Assembly (NCBI GenBank): GCA_963920635.1
Contig: OY987299.1
Location: 68,926,692-68,990,691, forward strand
Source: Pseudeuparius sepicola
Lineage: Eukaryota; Arthropoda; Insecta; Coleoptera; Anthribidae
Direction: 5' to 3'
Length of the DNA stretch: 64,000 nt
The notes under the pieces are model-generated. The model did no database searches and had not been told where the DNA came from. It was given only the letters and a program-made list of their open reading frames with translations. Positions 32,206-43,150 of the stretch are shown one piece after another (the first letter of the stretch is position 1; each line of letters begins with the position of its first letter). Both the position numbers and the translations under genes were made by a program.

Positions 32206-32659
32206 TTAGCTCTAGATAGCCCCTTTGATGCTGATTTCAATGATATAAGGTTTGATGGATCTATCTCAAACAGTTTTGGAGAAAAAAAAATTATCCGGTT
32301 TAATGCAACACCATTTAAATAAATCACTTAGAATCAAGGTAGGTCATATTATAATAAATTAAAATAACAGTTTAAATTAGATAATTAAAGCAAATATTCA
32401 AACTGATGTCCGTTATTGTCAATACAAAAATTACACCTTTTGATAACACTTTAAATTGCATTATGGATATGAATATTTGAAACAGAATTTACACACTATA
32501 AAATTTGGTCTGAGTTCATCGATATTATTGCTAGTTTTTATTATAGTACCTATATTCTAAGTTCTAGACGTATTCTATAGTAAATTAAATAAAAACAAAG
32601 TTACTTTTTAAGCTTAACACCTCGCATCTCGGCACTTATTAAGTCTTTGTTATTATTGC
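32206..32659. other. AT-rich non-coding stretch
   Basis: Nothing recognisable. Confidence 0.35.
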
Positions 32660-33319
32660 TGGGAGCTGGGGAGCTGGGAAGACCACATTGCCAAACTCAA
32701 ATATAAATTGATTGGCTCTTGTGCCCTGATCCGCAGGCTACGGGATATGGTTTCTATCGATAGTTTACGACTATATTACTTTGCATCCATCCAAAGTTGC
32801 ATTATGTATGGGATTGTCTTTTGGGGTGCATCTTGATTTGCGTTGTCAATATTCAGGATTCAAAAAAGAATCATCAGGTGTCTATTAAAATTGCATCATC
32901 AGACTTCATGTAAACATTATTTTCAAAAACTGAACTTTCTAACAGTCTATCAATGTACTTTATGTCACCCGTGATGTTTGTCAAAAGAAATAGCTCTTTG
33001 TTTAGCAAAAACTTGAATCTTTATAATGAGGATTTCCACATCGTCACTAGGACGAGGAATGATCTGTCGGTCCCAGTACATAAATCGTCTTTCTATGAGA
33101 AAGGTCCATACTACAAAGCTGTTAAGGCTTTTCGAAGCCTTCCACAAAATATTAAATTGATAGAAAGCGAGAAAGGGTTTAGAAGAGCAGTAACTTCATA
33201 CTTACTTGAAAAGTGTATGTATTCTTTTGATTTCTAAGAAACTTGATACACATAACTGACGTTGCTTTGTCATAGCCTGTATGATTTTGTTGGCAATAAA
33301 AAATATTATTATTATTATT
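32660..33319 (+). pseudogene. LINE (CR1/Jockey-like) 3' end with (ATT)n tail
   Basis: Frames around 32690-33237 read like the post-RT region of ORF2: LIGSCALIRRLRDMVSID, YYFASIQSCIMYGIVFWG, then RIQKRIIRCL, and in 32953-33237 NLYNEDFHIVTRTRNDLSVP with a final KAFRSLP (compare FNSLP). 3' UTR ends GGCAATAAAAAATATTATT at 33289-33319, like the copy at 4457-5226. 5'-truncated, several stops. The (ATT)n tail served as target for the next element. Confidence 0.65.
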
Positions 33320-34063
33320 CTCGCCTTAGCCAAAAGGCATTCGCACTCCCTCTACGGGGAACATTCACTCAGATCCCGAGTATCCTGGATACCAAAAGGA
33401 TCTGGCTCGGACGAGACCCTTGCCATGTTATCGGGCCTTAGGTGACATTGATGTTGTTGGATGATCCTGCACTCCCCATGAATTTCCTGACGGTTCGGGC
33501 TGTCGCAAGTAGTACCGCTTTCTGCATGGACCTGTAAAGACTATCAGTTAGACCCAGCTCCTTGATGTTTCTCAGCAAACTTTTTGGTATAACACCAGTT
33601 GTTGACATGATGATTGGAATCGTCTGGACGTTCTCCATTTCCCATTGCCTTCTAATTCGTTCTTCTAAATCTCTGTACTTTGCGATCTTCTCGACTTGCT
33701 TCACACGCAGGTTGTTGTTGTTCGGGATGGCCACATCAATCAGAGTTGTCTTCCTAGAAATTTTATCAACTATTATAAGGTCCGGTCTGTTATGGGCAAC
33801 TCGTTGATCTGTCAGAACTGTACGATCCCAGTACATCTTGTAGTTGCTGTTCTCAAGAACAGGCTCAGGTGTGTAGTTGTAATATGGGACCCTCTCTGCC
33901 TGCACAAGCAGCAGCTTTTCCGCCAGTTCCTGGTGCAAGATCTTGGCAACCGAATCGTGTCGTTCCTTATATTCCGTTGATGCGAACATCTGACATCCTC
34001 CTGTTATGTGCTGGATTGTTTCTGAAGTTGGGCACCCGTATCTGCATCTGTCATCCACTACCG
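33320..34063 (-). pseudogene. Dong/R4-like LINE, second 5'-truncated copy
   Basis: The 206-codon minus-strand frame (34058-33438) is the endonuclease part of the same LINE family as 7721-9298: CRYGC-x7-H zinc knuckle, RPDLIIVDK and LIDVAIPNNNNLR. It differs from the first copy at scattered residues and is open to its C-terminus. Both edges are (ATT)n runs (33304-33319 and 34064-34084). The frame begins with no ATG (GTG codon) because the copy is truncated. Confidence 0.85.
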
Positions 34064-34102
34064 ATTATTATTATTATTATTATTGAAATAATCCATAACC
34101 AT

Positions 34103-34267
34103 TGTGATATTAGTTTAGTACCTTCTGTACCTACTAATAATACTTACCTATACCTGGCCATCGCCTAGAAATATAATAACATATATTTGTCAGTATTGAC
34201 ATAATTTTGTATTTTGAGAAACTAATAAAATACTGTTCTATTACTAATAAAGTATAGAATTATTACA
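34103..34267 (+). repeat. Probable 5' LTR of the Gypsy element split by the giant palindrome
   Basis: About 165 bp starting TGTGATATTAG and ending ATTATTACA, directly followed by TGGTGGCAGCG, a common insect Gypsy primer-binding region. The second LTR is not in the window, so the ends are inferred. Confidence 0.5.
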
Positions 34268-34304
34268 TGGTGGCAGCGTAAGGCGAACCGCGCATTGATT
34301 AAAT

Positions 34305-34363
34305 ATGGATAGCTCACATGGAGCAAGAGGACCTCCTCCGATGAATTTCCAAGATAATGTGTG
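34305..34363 (+). pseudogene. Gypsy gag, N-terminal fragment before the palindrome
   Basis: ATG at 34305 opens a frame reading MDSSHGARGPPPMNFQDNV before homology stops at the palindrome edge. Gag resumes at 48765 with the VKIAMLLNLIGDEG segment. Compared with usual K02A2.6-type Gags I estimate about 30 codons missing between the two pieces, so roughly 90 bp of target may have been lost at the insertion. Confidence 0.65.
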
Positions 34364-34760
34364 ATAGGCTGTGGGGTTTCTGGCCCACTTTCCCCATGTA
34401 TTTCTTATGGGGGCAAAATCCTGCACTTTTTTGACCAAACTTACCCCCTCCACTCCCACGCCACGCCCCCTGCCAAGACCCCGACCAATCAGAACGCGCC
34501 GACTAGGGTCTGAACCCTGCGCTTGTCCGAGGGGTGCCGAAGATGCCCGAGGGGTATGACCCCAGCGCGAGGTCATTGTCAAACCGTCCGCCCGCGGCGA
34601 CGGTTCGCCCGATGTCCAGCCGCAACCTTCAAGCCGACCGGAAGCAGACCGCGGACATGTCTCGACATGAAGGGAGACTCTCACCGACGGCCACCCTGAA
34701 CGTGGATTCCCAAATCTCGCGCCTTAGCAAATTGAAGTTTATGCAAGCCATGACGTCACA
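34364..34760. repeat. CpG-rich terminus of left palindrome arm
   Basis: Much more GC-rich than its surroundings, with many CpG, a GACCAATCAGAACG (CCAAT-box type) stretch at about 34483 and a TGACGTCA at 34751-34758. Mirrored at 48368-48764. Open frames on both strands here show composition, not genes. Possible promoter or terminal replication region; inference. Confidence 0.6.
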
Positions 34761-35419
34761 CCCCCTTTGACCTACTGTCGACTCACCGCGGCCGACGGGA
34801 TTCTGCTGACTTCACTCACTTTCTTTTTTATTTTACCAGGAATAATCGAAAAATCGGCGGCACATTCTAAGTGGTATAGTCTGCATTCAGTCTTCGCATG
34901 TTTTGATACACTGACCTATATACGGTCCAGTAACCTACCAAATAATTTCTAGATACTAACATTGCAAATCTACAGGGCGAAAAATGCATCATTTTATACA
35001 AATAAAATATGTCGGAGCAAACGTTATTATTCGCTTGAAAACATTTTACTTTGCAGCATGCAGCTGTCCTGATTGAATTTAGTTTCGAAAAAAATATTTT
35101 AAACACCCTTCAAAAACACATTGTGAAATTTTGATGGTATAAAATACTAGACTATCCATTTTTGAAAATAAAAACTAGGTGCCAAACATTCTATTGTTTA
35201 GAAAAGAATGTCCATGCTACTACAGCCGTTAATAGATTACTAATAAAAAATAAAGCAGGCAACGCAGTTTATTTAACGTTCAGTGCCTATAAAAAAGGCT
35301 ATAAAAAAATCTGAGAAATTTCTGTATATTAACCAGGTGTTTGTTGTTGCCTTAAGGCAAAATACATACGTCTGAAAAGTTCAACCTATTTTGTTGTAGA
35401 ATTTGGAATCTGATGATAA

Positions 35420-35515
35420 GTAAGCATGTGTATCCGGAACGGCTTGAACCGCCGACGCTCGAGATCTGCTGGCGCAGCTTCCAGTACAATGGGCTCATTT
35501 TCAGTCGAAACACAC
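35420..35515 (-). other. tRNA-like segment with pol III B-box-like motif (both arms)
   Basis: On the minus strand a GC-rich segment contains AGCGTCGGCGGTTCAAGCCG; GGTTCAAGCC fits a pol III B box apart from one base. An upstream GGAAGCTGCGCCAGCAG could stand for a weak A box. It does not fold as a proper tRNA by eye. Mirrored on the + strand at about 47510-47590. Confidence 0.25.
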
Positions 35516-35994
35516 AAATATCTCCAAAAAACCTGAGAAAATGGTCATCACAAACAAAATCATGATTTTGTTTTTACCCAGCAGGAATATTATCGAAGGG
35601 ATATATGCCAGGAATAGGGAATTATATTAAAAGTTCAGCCTACTTGGCCCTGAAAAATCGTATATTTTTAACTACTAATGTATTGAAAATATTCTAAACA
35701 GATTTCGAAAATAGTTTAATATCAATAAATCACGAATTTTTTGATAATATAAGATGTAAACTATAGACTGAAAAATTGTTGCTTAAACAACATTGAAACT
35801 ACACTGATAAAAATATGCATCCATGGTTGAAACTACACTCTGTTACCTTAAGGTATAAAATCAAACGCAAACACATCTCCCAAAAAGTTCAACCTACTTT
35901 GCCCTGAAAAAATCGAACAACAGAGGACATCGCTCACAAAACCAATACCAATAAGGACAAGAACGCCGAGGAAACTACACATATAAATGTTTAA

Positions 35995-36125
35995 AAAATG
36001 CCCACCGCGATCGCTCGACAAAAAACCGTGCAAAGTGGCTACGGCAAAAGGCTTGACCTTTGTCCTTAGGGACACGTGTGACCCGGTTGAAGTAGAATCT
36101 AAAAAAAAAACCTGTAAACCATACC
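35995..36125. repeat. Conserved CACGTG/TGACC block, copy A (left arm)
   Basis: Contains GATCGCTCGACAAAAA, CGTGCAAAGTGGCTACG, TTGACCTTTGTCCTTAGGGA and CACGTGTGACCC followed by GTTGAAGTAGAATCTA. The same order occurs at 36512-36650, inverted in the right arm, and in part at 52752-52875 before a gene promoter. Probably a regulatory or replication/recombinase site of this element family (inference). Confidence 0.75.
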
Positions 36126-36511
36126 TACAGTAGAATCTGCTAAAGTAAAATACAGGTGTCAAAAAATCAATTAGGTACAAATAAGACAGTAAATCCTTCT
36201 TGTATTATTAGAAAATACGTCGACGTCACAGCATACCCGTCGATGGCACCGCTAGCGTGTCCGGTCAAAAATGCATTCTGCTAGGCGTGAAAATTTATGA
36301 TACTATCGACAGGAGTCTATAGGTATCCATCACCTGATGAAAAAGTATACAAAACAAAACCGATAAAATGTTCGTGGCATTTTTGTATATTAAAATATTT
36401 AATCTCGTATCTAAGTTGTTATTTTATTCATTACCTATCCCACAAATTTGGATTTTTAGCTCTTGTAATCGCTCGATGACGATTGAAACTACACTCATAA
36501 AAATGTTTAAA

Positions 36512-36650
36512 AAATGCCCATCCCACGTGATCGCTCGACAAAAACAAAACGTGCAAAGTGGCTACTGCTCGAGGTTTGACCTTTGTCCTTAGGGACACGT
36601 GTGACCCAGTTGATGTAGAATCTAAAAAACCCTGTAAATCATACTTCCAT
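36512..36650. repeat. Conserved CACGTG/TGACC block, copy B (left arm)
   Basis: As copy A: GATCGCTCGACAAAAA, CGTGCAAAGTGGCTACTG, TTGACCTTTGTCCTTAGGGA and CACGTGTGACCCAGTTGA. The region after each copy is also duplicated (TATTAGAAAATACG and CGCTAGCGTGTCC at about 36208-36260; TATTAGAAAATACG and CGTTAGCGTGTCC at about 37092-37155). Confidence 0.75.
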
Positions 36651-37678
36651 AGCATAGAATCTAAAATCCCCGGTACAGTACGGATGAAAATTTCAAACCA
36701 GGCGTAATCAACATGGATACACGTTCAAAGTAAAAAAAACTTGTCGGTCAACTGTTTAACCCCGACATTTTCTTGATTTCTAGGAATAAAAAGAAATACT
36801 GCGATTGTAAGTCCAAAGCTATTTACGCTATGAAATTCGTTTAAAATGCGAATGATAATTTGTCGCATTAAAACCAGGCGTGAAAATTCAACATACGTCC
36901 CTAAGAAGTTCAACCAATTTTACCCTGGAAATAGAACATTTTTTAATGAATAAAATATCGAACATATTTTAAACACCCTTCTAAATATAGTATAAATCAT
37001 GTTTTTTTTTTGATAATGTGGAAAGCTAAACTGAAAATTGTTGCTAGAGGTTCTATTAAAGTAAAAACCGGGGTGCCAAAAAATCAACTATTATTAGAAA
37101 ATACGCCGATGTCATAATATAGCCGTCGATGACACCGTTAGCGTGTCCTATCAAAAAAAAATGCGTTCTGCTTAATAAGGTATAAAAAAATCCATGACGG
37201 GGCTTAGATGAATAAATAAAGTTTGATGTATGTGAAAAGTATAGACTAAATTTTCGTATAGCCCGCGTGATCGCTCGAGGTGGCGGTATCCTCTGGACTA
37301 GAAAATATCATATCATACAAACATGCGGCACGCAAAGTATTTAATAAAGAATAGATATATGAGCTCAAACATGTTGATCAGAAAAATATATTCATTTCTG
37401 GCGATTTAGTTTACCAGTTATCATTTAAAAACAAAACCTGGTCCCAATATTCAGTGAAAATAATAATTAAAAACTTTGAACCTTATAAACCACCACTAAA
37501 TAGCGAGTCGGAAATAAGTAAAAATTATATATACCTAAATATATTATTTTGATATAAATTATGGCCGAAACTGAATTTATTGGGGTGAAGATGCAAGGAA
37601 ATATTTTTAGCTAGGAAAAAGTAATGCAATTATCATAGGTACTGGTTGCAGAACCCGTTGTCAGTTTTGCAAGGATTT

Positions 37679-39600
37679 TTGATACAAATATAATTGCTAA
37701 CGTTTAATTTGTTTACCCCATTTACGAAAATGATAACAAAATTGGATCAGACAAGATGTTTTTTCGAAGTATAGTTTTTAAACGCAGGGTGCCACCACCG
37801 GTTTTACGATATAGGTTTCAAAATGCGACGCAAGTACATAAAAAAAATACCCTAGAGATAAGAAAACAAAATACAACTCACCGAAAGATTCTTGATGATG
37901 TATAAAAAGAAATCAGGTTACATCTAATGCCCCAGACAGTAAAATAAACATCCCCGAGCTATCAGATATAACCAAACATCATTTTTCTAACGGCACAGTC
38001 ATTTTCACGGGAAAAACAACCAGTAACCGTTCAAATTCCATAGATAGGTACTGCCGTAATCCAAAATTTCACTGAACTACGCGTATCTATTATACTGAAG
38101 TAGGTACTGATACACTTCCATCTTTCCAAAGAAAAACAAACACGAAACTCAGACTTTTCATATATTTATTACAACGCCTCGATGGAGTCTTTATCTGTGG
38201 CCACGACCGAGAATCTACTGAAACAAGTGACTTTGTGCGACGCATAGGACGTGAAAAGTGCCGAGTTGGTTTTACTAAACGAAACTTATACCTACGTATA
38301 TATAAAATAAATGAGAAATATGCCAGAGATGTGAAACCTAATTGTGTTGCAAGTTTGAGGGTCCAAAAAAAAATATTGGCTTTAATTTTTTAAGGTGAGA
38401 AACACATCTAACAGCCAGTTTGGAAATATACAAGGCAAAAAAAAGTAGTGATGTGGCTGTCCCATTTTATGTTTTATACAGGTTGGGTTATTTTAGAATA
38501 GTTGTTCAATAGACCGAGACAACATCATAAACACTTCCCGTTAGAACAGAATCTGATGAAAAGAAAAATTCCATCTGGGTCAAGCTACTACATAACCAAA
38601 ATAAAAAATACTGAACGTTATAAAATTTAAAAAAATCATATTTTCAACGGATTTTTATACTCTGAAAATTGTTCTTATGTAAAATTCAGTTTCACTGGGT
38701 CAAGCTAGGTGGTAACTATATAACCAAAATAAAAAATACTGAAAGTTATAAAATTAAAAAAAATCATATTTTCAAGGGATTTTTGTCCTCTGAAAATTGG
38801 TTTTGTGTAAATTCAGTTTCAATAAGTTACTAATTGGGATAATAGGAAAAAAATCTTAAGAATCTCTTATAGAATTCTGAGACAACGACCCTGAGAGTAA
38901 ATATCATACAAAAATCTTTGTGCGTTGACTTTCAACTCAATTTAATAATTAGGTTTAATAATGTAAATTTTCTCGATTATCTAGAATCAAAAATATTGCG
39001 AGTGGCAATTCACAATTTTCTAGATATTATGTGAAGCCTTATTATTGCGTCGTAAGTTAGAGGATCCAAAAATATTGCCTTAAATTGTTTAGTAAATGCG
39101 ATTAAGATATGTTTAGTTTATCAACAGTTAATTGTAACAGCTTATTACCTTACAAGCGTAAACTCTTTAAAATTTTTTTTTAGACAAAAAGTTGTAGTTT
39201 AATAATGGTCAGTTGGCTTCCTTTTGAATCATGTTTGCATATTACCTACAAGGAGTTACAACCTCAAAACATAGAAATCGCTCATTTTAAACCGATTTAA
39301 TAAAAATTTCACCAAAACAATATTTTCACTCATATGATACACTTCTGATTAATAAAAAATACACCATAGGTAGTAGTAATAAGATATTCAACGGAATTTT
39401 TATCGGCTGTTTGCCCATTTTGCTAGCTTTTGGGGGTATTCCTTGATATTTTACACGGATAAAAATGAATAACATTGAGTTCCCTAACTAAAATACAAAA
39501 CGCACTGTTGACTTTACTTACGTGAATAGTAAGCCTATAATACGTATCGAAAGCAGAGAAATATTCAGGTCAAGAAAAAAGTGGCCTCATTTACAAGTTT
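37679..39600. repeat. Arm segment shared with the downstream gene-bearing element
   Basis: From TTGATACAAATATAATTGCT at 37679 to the TCAAGAAAAAA stretch near 39590, this segment is nearly identical to 55808-57870 in the same orientation, and to the inverted right arm at about 43410-45330. Non-coding, with an internal duplication around 38570-38830 (AACCAAAATAAAAAATACTG twice). Confidence 0.9.
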
Positions 39601-39839
39601 GTAAATCAAAAACTACCTATTGGCTTTTAATTTTGATGAGAAAATTCGTCTAATTCGTAAGTCAAATAAATGAAACATCATGAAACATATACGAGTAATT
39701 GAACAAATGCTATCTTAGTTCTATAGGCAGAAAGGTACTATAGGTAGTAATAGATTTGGGATCAAAAGACAACCTATTAGCTTTTAAATTTGTTAAGAAA
39801 ATACGTCTAATGAAATTGAAAGTAGTACCTAGGTTTTGG

Positions 39840-40915
39840 TTAACATTTCGTTAACGCGTTGATGAATAAGAATGCAAGTAGAAAGTAGACAGAATTTCCA
39901 AAAAAAAAAAAACGGTGACTGACCAAACAAGTTATTATAAAAAGTTGCTCGGGAGACCGATGTAACCTAGAAAACGCCTTTCCTTCGAATAGAAAGTAAA
40001 AAAAAGTTGCAAAATGGTACTTAGACGAATATTTGATGCAAGTGGAAAGTAGGCAGAATTTTCGAAAATCGGGGACGGATAAAAAATTATTAAGTTGATC
40101 GGGAGGTTGAGATAACCTATGAAACGCCTTTGATTCCAAGAGAATCTGACAAAAAATGCCAAGAAAATTTTAGACGACTGTTTGCAAGTGAAAAGTATAC
40201 AGAATTTTTTCGAAAAAACTGCGACTGACCAAAAAAAAATAGATATTAGAAAATTTTGCTCGGGAGATCGAGGTAACATAGAAAACGCCTTTCATCCGAA
40301 TACAATCTCAAATAAATTCCGAGATGGGACTTAGACGAATGTTTGATGCAAGTGGAAAGTAGACCGAATTCCCGGAAAATGCCTTTCGTTCGAATATACG
40401 GGAGGTCGAGGTAACCTAGGAAAAACGCCTTTTATTCGAACAGAATCTGACAAAAAAAAAATCCAAGACGAATGTTTGTTGCAATTGAAAGGTAGACAGA
40501 ATTTTAGAAAAACGGCAACTGATCAAAAAAATATATATTCGAAAATTTTGGTCGGGAGCCCGAGGTAACCTAGAAAACGCCTTTCGTTCGAACAGAATGC
40601 GACAAAAAAAATCGAAGACGGGATGGTAGTTGGACGAATGTTTGACGCAAGTTAAAAGTAGACAGAATATTAAAAACGAGAACAGACCAAATAGTTATTA
40701 GAAGAAGTGGCTCGGGAGGTCGAGGTAACCTAGGAAATGCCTTTCGTTCGAACAGAATCCGACAAAAAAAAATTCCAAGACATGACTTAGAAAAATATTA
40801 ATTTGATGCAGATGAAAAAGAGACAGCATTTCCAAAAAAACTTCGACTGACCTAAAAGTTATTAGAAAAAGTTGCTCGGGAGGCCGATGTCTAGAAAAAT
40901 ATAACACCATTGCAC
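39840..40915. repeat. Tandem repeat array, left arm (about 6 units of 133-171 bp)
   Basis: Each unit has the order GACGAATGTTTGATGCAAG, GTAGACAGAAT, a GACC/GATC segment, TTATTAGAAAA, GCTCGGGAGGTCGAGGTAAC, CTAGAAAACGCCTTTCGTTC, GAACAGAATCTGACAAAAAA. The open frames on the minus strand with LPRPPEQ-type repeats come from this array. About two units fewer than the right arm. Confidence 0.9.
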
Positions 40916-41213
40916 CAGAGTTATTTCCATCTACGTAACATTATTGGCGTGGTGGTCGACTAATCGCGTTCACTATTAAATTAATTATGACAGGTCAAAT
41001 ACGTATATGTGGGCAAACGAAAAGAGAAAAAATATATTTGCTTCCGGGGTCTTAAATGGGGCCAAACTAAGATAAATTAATATAAAATTGAGAATATTTG
41101 ACAAACGACGCTCTGCGTTGCGGCGCCCTTCGAATTTTTTTTTGTAACGAACGTTCATTTTTTATTTGATATTTGGATAGACCTGCTTTTTATCTATAAC
41201 AAACAGAGAGATA

Positions 41214-41272
41214 GTCGACCAACACAGTACTGTTTCGGGACGGTAATCCCTCATCAGTATGGTTCACCCGAC
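41214..41272 (-). ncRNA. Hammerhead-ribozyme-like core, left arm
   Basis: On the minus strand: CTGATGA, stem II GGGA/TCCC with a TTACCG loop, then CGAAAC and stem III ACAG/CTGT. The nucleotide at the expected cleavage position is G, which hammerheads do not normally tolerate, so this copy is predicted inactive. Confidence 0.4.
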
Positions 41273-41278
41273 TATAAA

Positions 41279-41414
41279 TGTGACATGAGCCTTTGCCGAT
41301 CAAGACCAGTGGCTTTGTCCCGCACCTTGATCTCCATGATCAATTGATTGCTTCGGTAATTAATTGATTCCTTATTGAATTCATCGGCTAGGCAACGTTT
41401 GTCTATATCACTTT
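41279..41414. other. Unique spacer at the palindrome centre
   Basis: About 136 bp of single-copy DNA between the arms, including GATCAATTGATTGC and TAATTAATTGATTCC, which can pair weakly with each other. No coding capacity. Its survival suggests the palindrome arose by inverted duplication around this sequence, or that it is the remnant of a lost core. Confidence 0.8.
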
Positions 41415-41416
41415 AT

Positions 41417-41476
41417 AGTGGGTGAGCCATACTGATGAGGGATTACCGTCCCGAAACAGTACTGTATTGGTCGACT
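41417..41476 (+). ncRNA. Hammerhead-ribozyme-like core, right arm
   Basis: CTGATGA at 41432-41438, stem II GGGA/TCCC with a 6-nt loop, GAAA at 41453-41456, a short stem III (ACAG/CTGT) and GTA at the cleavage position (H17 = A at 41466). Bases after the site (TTGGT, then GAC) can pair with CC/GTC-type bases before CTGATGA, with one bulged T, to form stem I. Hammerheads with a short stem III are known in Penelope-like elements and retrozymes. Fold judged by eye only. Confidence 0.45.
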
Positions 41477-41789
41477 ATCTCTCTGTTTATTATAGATAAA
41501 AAGCAGGTCTATCCAAATATCAAATAAAAAATGAACGTTCGTTACAAAAAAAAATTCGAAGGGCGCCGCAACGCAGAGCGTCGTTTGTCAAATATTCTCA
41601 ATTTTATATTAATTTATCTTAGTTTGGCCCCATTTAAGACCCCGGAAGCAAATATATTTTTTCTCTTTTCGTTTGCCCACATATACGTATTTGACCTGTC
41701 ATAATTAATTTAATAGTGAACGCGATTAGTCGACCACCACGCCAATAATGTTACGTAGATGGAAATAACTCTGGTGCAATGGTGTTATA

Positions 41790-43150
41790 TTTTTCTAGAC
41801 ATCGGCCTCCCGAGCAACTTTTTCTAATAACTTTTAGGTCAGTCGAAGTTTTTTTGGAAATGCTGTCTCTTTTTCATCTGCATCAAATTAATATTTTTCT
41901 AAGTCATGTCTTGGAATTTTTTTTTTGTCGGATTCTGTTCGAACGAAAGGCATTTCCTAGGTTACCTCGACCTCCCGAGCCACTTCTTCTAATAACTATT
42001 TGGTCTGTTCTCGTTTTTAATATTCTGTCTACTTTTAACTTGCGTCAAACATTCGTCCAACTACCATCCCGTCTTCGATTTTTTTTGTCGCATTCTGTTC
42101 GAACGAAAAGCGTTTTCTAGGTTACCTCGGGCTCCCGACCAAAATTTTCGAATATATATATTTTTTTTATCAGTTGCCGTTTTTCTAAAATTCTGTCTAC
42201 CTTTCAATTGCATCAAACATTCGTCTTGGATTTTTTGTTTGTCAGATTCTGTTCAAACGAAAGGCATTTCCTAGGTTACCTCGACCTCCTGAGCCACGTT
42301 TTCTAATAACTATTTGGTCGGTTCTCATTTTTTAATATTCTGTCTACGTTTAACTTGCGTCAAACATTCGTCCCACTACCATCCCGTCTTGGAATTTTTT
42401 TTTGTCGGATTCTGTTCGAACGAAAGGCGTTTTCTAGGTTACCTCGGGCTCCCGACCAAAATTTTCGAATATATATTTTTTTGATCAGTTGCCGTTTTTC
42501 TAAAATTCTGTCTACCTTTCAATTGCAACAAACATTCGTCTTGGATTTTTTTTTTGTCAGATTCTGTTCGAATAAAAGGCGTTTTTCCTAGGTTACCTCG
42601 ACCTCCCGTATATTCGAACGAAAGGCGTTTTCCGGGAATTCGGTCTACTTTCCACTTGCATCAAACATTCGTCTAAGTCCCATCTCGGAATTTATTTGAG
42701 ATTGTATTCGGATGAAAGGCGTTTTCTATGTTACCTCGATCTCCCGAGCAAAATTTTCTAATATCTATTTTTTTTTGGTCAGTCGCAGTTTTTTCGAAAA
42801 AATTCTGTATACTTTTCACTTGCAAACAGTCGTCTAAAATTTTCTTGGCATTTTTTGTCAGATTCTCTTGGAATCAAAGGCGTTTCATAGGTTATCTCAA
42901 CCTCCCGATCAACTTAATAATTTTTTATCCGTCCCCGATTTTCGAAAATTCTGCCTACTTTCCACTTGCATCAAATATTCGTCTAAGTACCATTTTGCAA
43001 CTTTTTTTTACTTTCTATTCGAAGGAAAGGCGTTTTCTAGGTTACATCGGTCTCCCGAGCAACTTTTTATAATAACTTGTTTGGTCAGTCACCGTTTTTT
43101 TTTTTTTTGGAAATTCTGTCTACTTTCTACTTGCATTCTTATTCATCAAC
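41790..43150. repeat. Tandem repeat array, right arm (about 8 units)
   Basis: Inverted counterpart of 39840-40915. Marker CAAACATTCGTC recurs at about 42045, 42213, 42357, 42528 and 42662, with variants at 41882, 42828 and 42971; spacings run 133-171 bp. Right arm is about 318 bp longer here, equal to two units. Confidence 0.9.

Noticed and set aside
34534..34760. CpG-rich arm end as rDNA or an rRNA fragment
   Set aside because: No recognisable conserved rRNA helix or core sequence.
34244..34770. Arg/Pro-rich frames in the palindrome end
   Set aside because: CpG-rich composition opens several frames at once; mirrored at 48358-48776.
39840..40910. Minus-strand open frames of 70-114 codons with LPRPPEQ/FFLFERKAF-type repeats, and their mirror images at 41779-43179
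   Set aside because: They follow the tandem repeat unit and are mirrored in both arms; low complexity, F/R/L-rich, no start context or conserved domain.
39840..43150. Regular repeats considered as a CRISPR array
   Set aside because: Units are 133-171 bp without constant short repeats and unique spacers, and the genome is eukaryotic.
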